In this document: positions 54,926-64,000 of the stretch, piece after piece
How positions within the stretch are numbered: the stretch's first letter is position 1
Layout of the letters: the number at the start of each line of letters is the position of its first letter
Position numbers and translations under genes: made by a program
Assembly: GCA_021292105.1 (NCBI GenBank)
Contig: CM037861.1
Span: 28,730,545-28,794,544, forward strand
Source of the DNA: Anadara kagoshimensis
Lineage: Eukaryota; Mollusca; Bivalvia; Arcoida; Arcidae
Direction: 5' to 3'
DNA: 64,000 nt
Notes under the pieces: model-generated
What the model saw: the letters and a program-made list of their open reading frames with translations, nothing else
The model's database searches: none
Told to the model about the DNA's origin: nothing

Positions 54926-55869
54926 ATTAGGTTTCCCTCCATCATCGTTGCCTGAATGCACTAGAAAATATCTGATTATTCATAATTATACAAATAACAA
55001 CCACAAAATTAAACTAGCTAGAGCTGCAATACAACGGAATCAACATGGATTCCAATACAATCATTCGTATATGCGAACCAATATCAGACTGCCGAGTTTG
55101 CGAATATCGATCGCGTTTTAACGTGCTCTGATATAGCTGAGAAGCGCTGCTACAATATTACATATGCTATTTTCTGCACGGATCAATACTAGTCTTAGTA
55201 CATTGGTCCAAACTTTTACTATTAACTTTGATCATTAACGAAACACAATAAAACTGAAAGTCAATATTGCAAAATAAATACGAAAAATCCTCAATTTTCC
55301 TTTAAATGGATTGTTGACTTCCATTTATATTACCTATATAACTTGCTAGACGCATGACCGGTAATGTGCTATTTAAATCCTTAAATTCAATGATTTCAGT
55401 CAGTCTTTTTTTTAGAATTTAAAAAACTAGTTTTAACAAGGAAACTAATTGATTGATTTATTTGATTCGATTGATTGAATATAGGGTTTACGTTTCATTC
55501 AACAAATTTTTCTATATTGAGACGGCACCATCTTAAGGGTGAAGTGGAGAAATTTTTACCTCTGCAGTATACATGTTGATGGTTTCTTTATTCGGATGAA
55601 GCAGAATCTATACAGAACCTTGTTAAATATGAAGCAATATACAGTGATGAACAGTCAAACCTGTCTATAAAGGTCATCCAAGGGAACCAATAAAAGTGGT
55701 CTCAATGGACAGGTGGTCTTTATATACAGTTCAAATTATTGAATAAAGAAGCACCCGGCCTTACTTCCCTGGTGAAAGTTCAGTGTTTAACTTTGACAGG
55801 TTTAAAGTTCATACTTTGCTTTGAGATTGTGATTTGGACATGGACCGGTATGTTTGTTTATTATTTATA

Positions 55870-56060
55870 CAGTCAAAACTTACTTAAGGCCATCTCTATA
55901 CTAGTATAAGGGTCGCCTGTTTATAAAGGCCAGTAGAATTGTATCGCAATTGTTCTATATTCATATTATTTAAAACCTGTATATAAGGACCACCTGCCCA
56001 TTAAGTTAACTTTTATTGGTTCCCATGGGTGGTCTTTGTAGACAGGTTTGACTGTATATA
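55870..56060. mobile_element. 'cctgtctataaagg' MITE copy
   Basis: The same ends and interior as 52,671-52,853, with 'acagtcaaaacttacttaag' on the left and 'gtagacaggtttgactgtat' on the right. Confidence 0.75.
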
Positions 56061-56084
56061 ATATAGTGCAGTGTGGGGGACATG

Positions 56085-56285
56085 GCTGAGTGGTACTGCC
56101 ACTGGCTTTCATAGTCAAAGTTGTGGTTTCGAACCTCACTCGAGATTTGGAAATTTTCTGAGATGATTTTTATCCCCTGTTCATACTAGAGCTGTAAAAA
56201 GCTCGATACTAGAATGATCTTTCGGATGATACTTAAAAACCGAGGTCCCGTGTCTCAGTGCACGTTAAAGACACCTCTGTAGAGT
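56085..56285 (+). mobile_element. tRNA-headed SINE of a third kind
   Basis: The head 'catggctgagtggtactgcc' with 'ggtttcgaacctcactcg' resembles a long-variable-arm tRNA (Ser/Leu type). The body 'aaccgaggtcccgtgtctca' and 'gtgcacgttaaagacacctc' is related to the main SINE. Confidence 0.65.
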
Positions 56286-56289
56286 TCGA

Positions 56290-57239
56290 AAAAAGAGTAG
56301 GTCACCTGTGGCCACTATAGATAGTTCTCATGTGACGTCACACTGTCCACTTCACAGGTAAAGTAGCGGCCATTTTGTAGGTATTTAGAAATTGAATCTT
56401 ATTAATTCTTTCTAAAATAGGGTGTATAAAATTTATTGTCACATCGTTGTTATGTGGACAAAAATCTTATAAAATATACCAAATCAAAGTAAAACATTGG
56501 CCATTTCATAAATTTAAAAACTTTATTGATATCCTGATTACTTTTTGAAAACAATAATTTGAAATTAACAAATTTGGTTAAAATAGATAGATAAATGATA
56601 TAGATTGCCCAATAAAATGGCGACCACTCTACTGAAAAATTCGTCTGCTAGAGGTCCATGGGAACTATCTATAGAGGACGCTTACAACCACAGATGTGTA
56701 TATGAGTGTATAGACGACGCACATAGATTTGAATTTCTACGCCGTTGCAATGCTGCTTGCTATGGTCTATATTATTGTTAAAATTGTTGATTTTTATAAA
56801 TTGAATTATAAAAATGAAATTATTTTTATTTTCATTTTGTTATGGAAGTATGCAAGGTGTTTTTACCAGTTTTTGATAATTGTATAGAGGATTTTAACTG
56901 CCGCCAACATGCGCCCGAGTTATGACATATGAAGGATCCTTCTCAAAGAACTGGACAATTTGCACACGTAACTATATATATATATAATCGCGAATCATTC
57001 AGTGTGCAAAATGTCAAATTCTTCATACTTTCATAACAAAAAGAAAAAATTATATATATTCTATATTAGATGTTGGTTCTTCTGTTACTATAATAAAAGG
57101 AATTGAATAATGAAACGCTTGGTTGTGAAAATTATTCAGCTAATTCCCTCCCAAATAATGACAGCATCCCTGACAACGTCTGGTTACCAAGCCGGCGGGA
57201 CCAAACTCGTGACATAACATTTGTTTGCTCCCGTCGCTA
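56290..57239. other. No gene seen
   Basis: AT-rich sequence between a SINE and the 44-bp array, with only a short (TA)n at about 56,976. No frame or splice pattern gives a recognisable protein. Confidence 0.5.
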
Positions 57240-58265
57240 GTCATTTCGTACCATGACCATTTCGTACTAAAATTTACCATTTCGTACCCAAATCGGTCTA
57301 ATTTGTACTATGTCATATTGACCATTTCGTACCAAATCGGTCTAATTTGTACCATGTCATATGACCATTTCGTACCCAAATTTACCATTTCGTACCCAAA
57401 TCGGTCTAATTTGTACCATGTCATATGACCATTTCGTACCCAAATCGGTCTAATTTGTACCATGTCATATGTCCATTCCGTACCAAAATTTACCATTTCG
57501 TACCCAAATCGCTCTAATTTGTACCATGTCATATGTCCATTTCGTACCAAAATTTACCATTTCGTACCCAATCGGTCTAATTTGCACCATGTCATATGAC
57601 CATTTCATACCATGACCATTTCGTACCCAAATCGGTCTAATTTGCATCATGTCATATGACCATTTCATACCATGACCATTTCGTACCGTGGCCAAATCGG
57701 TCTAATTTGTACTATGTCATATGACCTTTCGTACCCAATCTGTCTAATTTGTACCATGTCATATGATCATTTCGTACCAAAATTTACCATTTCGTACCCA
57801 AATCGGTTTAATTTGTACTGTCATATGACCATTTCGTACCATGACCATTTCGTACCCAAATCGGTCTAATTTGTATCATGTCATATGACCATTTCGTACT
57901 AAAATTTACCATTTCGTACCCAAATCGGTTTAATTTGTACTATGCCATATGACCATTACCATTTCGTACCCAAATCGGTCTAATTTGTACTATGTCATAT
58001 GACCATTTCGTACCATGACCATTTCGTACCCAAATCGGTCTAATTTGTACCATGTCATATGACCATTTCGTACTAAAATTTACCATTTCGTACCCAAATC
58101 GGTTTAATTTGTACTATGTCATATGACCATTACCATTTCGTACCCAAATCGGTCTAATTTGTACTATGTCATAAGACCATTTCATACCATGACCATTTCG
58201 TACCCAAATCGGTCTAATTTACACCATGTCATATGACCCTTTCATACCATAACTATTTCGTACAC
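57240..58265. repeat. 44-bp tandem array
   Basis: More than twenty units of 'accatttcgtacccaaatcg' + 'gtctaatttgtaccatgtca' + 'tatg', mixed with shorter 'catttcgtaccaaaatttac' and 'cataccatgaccatttcgta' variants, giving a higher-order pattern. The frames seen on both strands are products of the repetition. Confidence 0.93.
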
Positions 58266-58588
58266 AATTTGTTGTAGTTTAATTCATGATGCTACCATTT
58301 TACCATTTTGTACCATATCGACGGTGTATATAAATATTTGTTGATCATATTAAAATAGATTCTTTGTTAAAAAGAAAAGTTATTTTAAAACGTATTAATT
58401 ACCGATTTTATATTATTTAGTGATAATCATGACCGATATCAGCCAGGACACTTCACAGTAACCCAATAACTTAAGTTTGTTTTCATGGCGTTTCACTGAT
58501 TACTCTGACAAATTGACTTTGTAGGATAGAGGTCAAGGCCACTTTGACTGGTAATATGTTTAGTGGTATCTGCCCAATAACTTGTTTG

Positions 58589-58729
58589 ATTGAACCCACA
58601 GGGGCCAGTTTCATAATAAAATTAAAAAAATATCGATAAGTATATAAAAAGAGTAAAAAGTACTCTTTTTTATATACTTATCGATATTTTTTAAATTTTA
58701 TTATGAAACTGGCCCCTGTGGATTCAACC
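58589..58729. repeat. Near-perfect palindrome with ~67-bp arms and a 5-base loop
   Basis: The arms 58589-58655 and 58661-58729 are inverted copies, e.g. CACAGGGGCCAGTTTCATAA against TTATGAAACTGGCCCCTGTG, closing on GAGTA-aaaag-TACTC. There are only a few mismatches and small length differences in A/T runs. It sits inside an AGGTCA array and directly before a SINE head. Confidence 0.93.
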
Positions 58730-58811
58730 ACTCGTTGGCTTAGCTGGTAGATTGCTCGCTCTGTAAGCGAGAGGGCGTAATATATTTAGTGGTATAAGCA
58801 CAATAACTTGT

Positions 58812-59055
58812 TTAAACCACTGCGTACCTCAGCTGGTAGAGTGCTCGCTCTGTAAGTGGGAGGTCGTGGGTTCTGACCCAAGACTTTAAATTGGGTTCGA
58901 CTTCTTTCGCCAAGCACTTGGCATTACAAATGAAAGTCACGGTTCTTTCGGACGGGAACTTAAAATAAACAAGGTCCCGTGTCACGGTTGGCATGAAAAC
59001 AAAATAAGTGTATATTCTTGACTGGGACGTTAAACACCAATACTCAACTCAACTC
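58812..59055 (+). mobile_element. tRNA-derived SINE, same family, internally deleted
   Basis: The head 'cagctggtagagtgctcgct', the body 'gaaagtcacggttctttcgg' and the tail 'gactgggacgttaaacacca' are kept; the middle 'atgccataagcgcactgc' part is missing. Confidence 0.85.
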
Positions 59056-59948
59056 AATAATTTGTTTGCTTAATGTTGTTTCTTTGAATTGTGGAGTCTT
59101 TTCTTTTGACTTTGTAGGTCATAGGTCAAAGTCACTGTGACTATTGATAAAAGTTGGTTGTATCTGCCCAATAACTTAAATTTGCTTTAATGATGGTTCA
59201 CTGAATTGTGAAGTCTTTTGACTTTGTAGAGCATAGCTCAAAGTCATTGTGCTTTAATGATGGTTCACTGAATTGTGAAGTCTTTTGACTTTGTAGGTCA
59301 TAGGTCAAAGTCACTGTGACTATTGATAAAAGTTGGTTGTATCTGCCCAATAACTTAATTTTGCTTTAATGATGGTTTACTGAAATCTGAAGTCTTTTGA
59401 CTTTGTAGGTCATAGGTCAAGGTTATTGTGAATATTGATATATTGAGAGGTTCCTCCCCAATTACTTGAGTTGCTTTGATGGTGTTTGGATGAACTGAGG
59501 CCTAATGACCTTGTAGGTCATAGGTCAACGTCACTGACTATAAATATATTAAATGGCATCTGTCCAATAACTTAAGTTGTTTTAAACATGTTTAACAGGA
59601 CTGAGAAGCCTATTGACATTGTAGGTCATAGGTCAAGCTCACTGTGACTTGGTATGTTTAGAGGTTTCTGCCCAATTACACAGTTTACATTTGCTTTGAT
59701 TGCATTTTAATTGAAAAGGCCTTTTGAATTTGTATGTCATAGGTCAGGGCTACTATAAGACTCCCTGTGATCCATAAGCACACATTTTAGACCACTCAGC
59801 CATCAAAACCTATTGAAATTAACACTGTAATGAATTTTTACACATGTACTTTATTAGACAATTAGATCAATTAACATAGAATGGGGCATGATATGATGTA
59901 AAACCCCAGTAAAATACATAATATAAATCAATGGTTATTACATGAATA

Positions 59949-60833
59949 AACAAGAGGCCCATGGGCCTGATACGCTCACCTGATAAATAATGGCCAGCTG
60001 ATAGATTTCAAGAAAACATAAATACTGAAACCCCAATGACTTTTTTCTTTACATCAAAATGATCGTTATATCAATACCTACAGCATTCTAATATACATGT
60101 ACATGCCTATACAAAAAGTTTATAGTTTTCAAGATAATTAACCATTTCGGTATTGTTTCCAATCTGTGACCTTGACCTTTCAACCCATGACCTTTTTCTA
60201 TACATCAAAATGACCGTCGTATCAATATCTACAACATTTTAATATACATGCCTACACAAAACATTTATAGTTTTCGAGATAATAATTAAAATCAGAGGTC
60301 AAAAAAATTGGGTTATCACCTTCACAATTGACCTTGACCCCATTTTGAAGATAATTACAAGAAAATGTCAAAACTGAAAACCCCATGTCATTATCTGGTC
60401 AAATAGTCAATTTATAACAATTTGAAGCTATTTTACGATTTTTTTAAAAATAAAACGCAAAAACGTGTAACCTATCTTTTGTCTGAATTTCACAAAATGA
60501 ACAAACTATAGGCTTAAGACCCTAGAGAAGCCAAATATCACATCAGATTTTTTCTTCAATGCTTGGTTTCAGAGAAGAAGATTTTGCAAGATTTTTGCAC
60601 CCCTAGGTCACCTTGATCTAGTTATGGTAGCAATAGCAACGTTACGAACAAATCTGAATTGCACCAGCCCATATTTACTTCTGACCAAGTTTCATTGAAA
60701 TCTGTTGGGTAGTTTCAGAGGAGAAGTTGAAAATAGGTGTTAACGACGCATACACACATGCACACATGCACGCACATACACACAATGCGCTATGCCATAA
60801 GTTCACATGACCTTTCGGTCAGGTGAGCTAAAA
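59949..60833 (+). mobile_element. CAAGAGGCCC element copy, short (two internal repeats)
   Basis: Same ends as the 46.9-kb copy (CAAGAGGCCCATGGGCC ... TCAGGTGAGCTAAAA) and the same unique 3' third, but only about two internal repeats. Its length is therefore set by repeat number. Confidence 0.88.
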
Positions 60834-60961
60834 GTCACCAACTGTGTTATAAATATGGATACTAAGTCACAGCATAACTTCAAAAATTGACAATTAATGC
60901 ATTTCTAGTATGAAAATTTAAATTCAATTGATATGAAAAAAAAATCTTAATTAGTTAATTA

Positions 60962-61145
60962 CAATACATTCAAATCTTACTTAAAGACCAAATCTATATA
61001 AGGGACACTTGGTTTTAAACGCCAGTAACATTTTATTCTAATTGCTATTTTTGTGTTATTGGAACCTGTATTTCAGAGCCACCTGTCCATAAAGGTCCCT
61101 TTTGCTGGTTCCCTTAGGTGGCTTTTATAGACAGGTTAGACTGTT
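60962..61145. mobile_element. 'cctgtctataaagg' MITE copy
   Basis: Left end worn ('cattcaaatcttacttaaag'); right 'tatagacaggttagactgt'. Confidence 0.7.
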
Positions 61146-61334
61146 TATCATAAAAATCACTATGTATTAAATATGTTTTCTAAAGTCACATCATAACTTC
61201 AAAATTTGAAGATTAATGAATTTCTAGTAAGACAACTTTAAATGTCAATTTATATAAAAAATTATATCTTTGAGCAATAAAATTATTTAAAAAGTCAAAT
61301 CTGATTTAAAGACTATCTCTTTATTAGGATCACC

Positions 61335-61365
<31 letters not shown>

Positions 61366-61548
61366 CCAGTAAGAAAATTCATATATGAAAAAATAACATT
61401 TTTGACCAAGTCAGTTAACATACTTGTAAAACATCAATTTGCCAACAATTTATCCAAATAAGGCAAAAATTATGAGCTAAGCACATGATAAACATGATGA
61501 CAAAAGAAGACATGTGCTATACAATATGAATACATGGACTATTATTAA

Positions 61549-62156
61549 AGTATTTCAAATATCTACTACATGGAATGTTAAACGTATTTCAAATATCTAC
61601 TACATGGAATGTTAAAAGTATTTCAAATATCTACTACATGGAATGTTAAAGTATCTCAAATATCTACTACATGGAATGTTAAAGTATCTCAAAATCTACT
61701 ACATGGAATGTTAAAGTATCTCAAATATCTACTACATGGAATGTTAAAGTATTTCAAATATCTACTACATGGAATGTTAAAGTATTTCAAATATCTACTA
61801 CATGGAATGTTAAAGTATCTCAAATATCTACTACATGGAATGTTAAAGTATCTCAAATATCTACTACATGGAATGTTAAAGTATCTCAAATATCTAATAC
61901 ATGGAATGTTAAAGTATTTCAAATATCTAATACATGGAATGTTAAAGTATCTCAAATATCTACTACATGGAATGTTAAAGTATCTCAAATATCTAATACA
62001 TGGAATGTTAAAGTATCTCAAATATCTAATACATGGAATGTTAAAGTATTTCAAATATCTACTACATGGAATGTTAAAGTATCTCAAATATCTACTACAT
62101 GGAATGTTAAAGTATCTCAAATATCTACTACATGGAATGTTAAAGTATCTCAAATA
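61549..62156. repeat. 33-bp tandem array open on both strands
   Basis: About 18 near-identical copies of a 33-bp unit ('atggaatgttaaagtat' + 'ctcaaatatctactac'). As 33 is divisible by three, each strand shows one long frame (11-residue repeats, MLKYLKYLLHG on plus). There is no flanking gene structure. Confidence 0.93.
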
Positions 62157-63343
62157 ACAAAAAACTAGTCACAAGATGAAAACATATGTATTTTTATTAG
62201 ATAAATAACAGACCTTTAGGTTGAAAAACAAGCATCATCAAAAGAGACCAGACAACAGATGGTATACCTCTCTGTCCCCCCCCCACCCCCGAAAAAAATC
62301 ATGTGCCAACATGGTCATTCAAACATTTTAACACTTAATGAATGAACAAGCATCTAAATGAACATTCTGTTATTTTCATAATATTTACACAAAAATTTCA
62401 GAAAATTATCAAATACTTAAAGCCACATTTAATCAATCAATCAAACAAAAAAATAAGAAAAAAGGGGGTCCTACCAGTTTTAAGGGTAAAAAATATATAG
62501 GAAATACAGAAATATGGGTAAAAATTATAGGAGTTTTACCTAACGTTATAGCAATATTTTTAAATAGTTTATACATCCATGGCCACATTTCCTCCCCTTT
62601 AAGCCATTCATTTTCCACCATTTGCTAACAAACATATAACATTGGCAGCTGCAATGTTCACTAACTGCTTTAGAAATACATAAATGTTAATCTTGCTTGA
62701 TATATACTCAATGGATGGAAAATGTTCCAATTCTGAATTCCTGAAGCTACCAGCAACATAAATATAGGAAATATAGGAGGTTTTTCAAATAATATAGGAA
62801 AATATAGGAAAGGGTAAATATTATAGGAAATATAGAAAAATACAGGAATGGTAGGGCCCTGCATTTTTTGTTCACATGATGAAAATAAAATACTATTTAC
62901 AAATTTATGTTTGTGACCAACACATCATAAAGACAGTGTTATTCATTCATCCAACATATTTATGTGACAAACTTTAAGAAGGAAAAACTTCCATTTGTAC
63001 CCTTTACTAAGATTTCAATTCTGACTGAAAAAGCCTGAAAAAATGGCAGAATCAAGTCATTTTGAAAATTTCTGTGAAATATAATTTTCAAAAATTATAC
63101 ATTTTAATGATGGTACAAAAGGAGTTATTACCACAAAGAAAAACATTTTTAACAAAGTTGCTCATATTTAAAGAAACAATTAAACTGCTAGACTAATCTT
63201 CAATTCTAAATTCAATCAAATATTGAAGGTTTCTTGTTTTTAGAAAAAACATTTGTAACAAAGTTACTGGAATATAAAAATGCTATGAGACTGCTAATCT
63301 TCATACAAATATTTAAGGTTTCTGGTTTCTAGAGTCTCCAAAA
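62157..63343. other. Probable 3' flank of the gene at the right edge
   Basis: AT-rich, no recognised frames. The 62,750-62,850 part has repeated 'ataggaaa' words. If the right-edge gene ends here, this would hold its 3' UTR. An AATAAA (minus) occurs only far away near 62,193. Confidence 0.4.
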
Positions 63344-64000
63344 TCATTTTTTTTTTGTTTGAGTTAAACATGGTGGCAGCATTTTTCTCCAATTTATTTT
63401 ACCTTTTACCATTTTTTTAAGTTTTTCCTTTCCCAATTCTTTTTCAAAAGCACTCAAGCATAAAAGAAATAGAGGGTGACATAATTTTACATCAAATGCT
63501 GCCATGAAATCTTCAAAAGAGCACAGATTATCTCTTAAACATAAGGCAACAATGTTTGCAATTTTAGTACGTATGTTTATGATTTTATTTTCAATTTTTT
63601 CTAATACCTCAATTAAAACTTGAAAAGCATTTTTAAAAGTAATCAAATTAGCTTTAGTAGAATCATACAAAATAAGATGTAAAATAGTGTCACAGTTTTC
63701 ATTTATCACTTCCATCAATATCTGACCTAGAACTTCATTTATCTTGCCATCATTGACGCTTCTTAATAATTCAAGACTTGTGGCTTCGTCTCCTTCTGGT
63801 ACAGTACATGCTTTTATTATTTCCTGCACGACATCAACTGCATTTTCTTCATTTGTATTATGTTCTTCTGTTTTGAAATCAGAATTCAGGCTTATAGCTG
63901 CTCTTGGTTTGGTGACTTCCATTGTGTATTTATCTTGCCCAATTAAATTCTCTTTCTCCGAGGATCCAGTTTTCATGTCTATGTCATCATCCATTTCCAA
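63344..64000 (-). CDS. C-terminal part of a possible eIF4G-like protein (MA3-region similarity), 5' end off the window
   Basis: The frame is open from the window edge (64000) to TGA at 63344-63346, at least 218 residues; whether the start lies in view (ATG near 63,995) or beyond the edge is unknown. The N-terminal ~60 residues are acidic and low-complexity. From about residue 60 the protein is helical, with VVQEIIKACTV, SLELLRSVND and LLCLSAFEKELG, ending INWRKMLPPC. The order 'helical repeats, LL-x3-L-x4-hG-x2-h, then h-W-k-x-hLP' resembles the end of the MA3 region of eIF4G. There is no W2-type tail after it, as if truncated or a paralogue. No intron interrupts it in view, so a terminal exon or a retrocopy are both possible. 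Tentative, from remembered family patterns only. Confidence 0.5.
   Translation of the reverse strand: MEMDDDIDMKTGSSEKENLIGQDKYTMEVTKPRAAISLNSDFKTEEHNTNEENAVDVVQEIIKACTVPEGDEATSLELLRSVNDGKINEVLGQILMEVINENCDTILHLILYDSTKANLITFKNAFQVLIEVLEKIENKIINIRTKIANIVALCLRDNLCSFEDFMAAFDVKLCHPLFLLCLSAFEKELGKEKLKKMVKGKINWRKMLPPCLTQTKKK

Larger units (their letters stand above)
58480..59775. repeat. ~110-150-bp tandem array with AGGTCATAGGTCA cores
   Basis: Units carry 'tgcccaataactt', 'tgactttgtaggtcatagg' and 'tcactgtgact'. Six copies of the AGGTCA-T-AGGTCA core, exact or nearly so, occur between about 59,107 and 59,745. The array is split by the palindrome (58,589-58,729) and by a SINE (58,812-59,055). Confidence 0.85.

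Noticed and set aside
57225..57869. Repeated frames on both strands reading tyrosine-rich repeats
   Set aside because: Products of the 44-bp array; the frames shift with every unit-length change.
61609..62157. 182-residue frame of 11-residue repeats (plus strand), and 154 residues on the other strand
   Set aside because: Wholly explained by the 33-bp tandem array; open on both strands, no splice or gene context.

Overview
The window is AT-rich, intron- and repeat-dense animal nuclear DNA, most consistent with a bivalve or other mollusc. The reasons are tRNA-headed SINEs ending in a 'gactgggacgttaaac' tail, elements that open with CAAGAGGCCCATGGGCC, many short foldback elements, and a long spliced gene with GT-AG introns. 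No bacterial-type operon, rRNA gene, CRISPR array or intact tRNA gene was seen. The species assignment is an inference from repeat style only.

Layout. From 1 to 20.8 kb there is no gene I can support. This part holds a dispersed ~300-430 bp repeat (here 'family A'), foldback/MITE elements (the clearest at 4920-5110, flanked by TA), a 5.2-kb tandem array of ~1.09-kb units at about 5.2-10.4 kb built from small hairpin modules, SINE pieces, and microsatellites.

From 51,159 down to 20,805 on the minus strand lies one large gene. I reconstructed 23 of an estimated 24 coding exons by hand; every junction is GT-AG and all phases agree. It encodes an adhesion GPCR: signal peptide, short Cys-rich (EGF-like) module, pentraxin domain, hormone-receptor-type (HormR) domain, GAIN domain with a GPS-like motif, seven-helix domain, and a charged tail ending in a class I PDZ-ligand-like ITSV. 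The exon for the end of TM5/ICL3 (expected in 24,300-26,724) was not found. The GPS keeps its four cysteines but has VPG where the cleavage site HL-T/S should be. Its introns hold arrays, SINEs and nested elements. These include a 24-bp array whose first unit contains the exon 7 splice donor, and decayed copies of the end of exon 3 within intron 3.

From 51.2 to 63.3 kb there is no supported gene, but there are several arrays: 44 bp at 57.2-58.3 kb, a 33-bp array at 61.5-62.2 kb, and an AGGTCA-rich array at 58.5-59.8 kb. There are also SINEs, a near-perfect ~140-bp palindrome (58,589-58,729), and GA/GT microsatellites. At the right edge (63,344-64,000, minus) an open frame running off the window encodes a protein C-terminus that tentatively resembles the MA3 region of eIF4G.

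The two coding loci show no evident functional link. All calls are from reading the sequence; no search was run.
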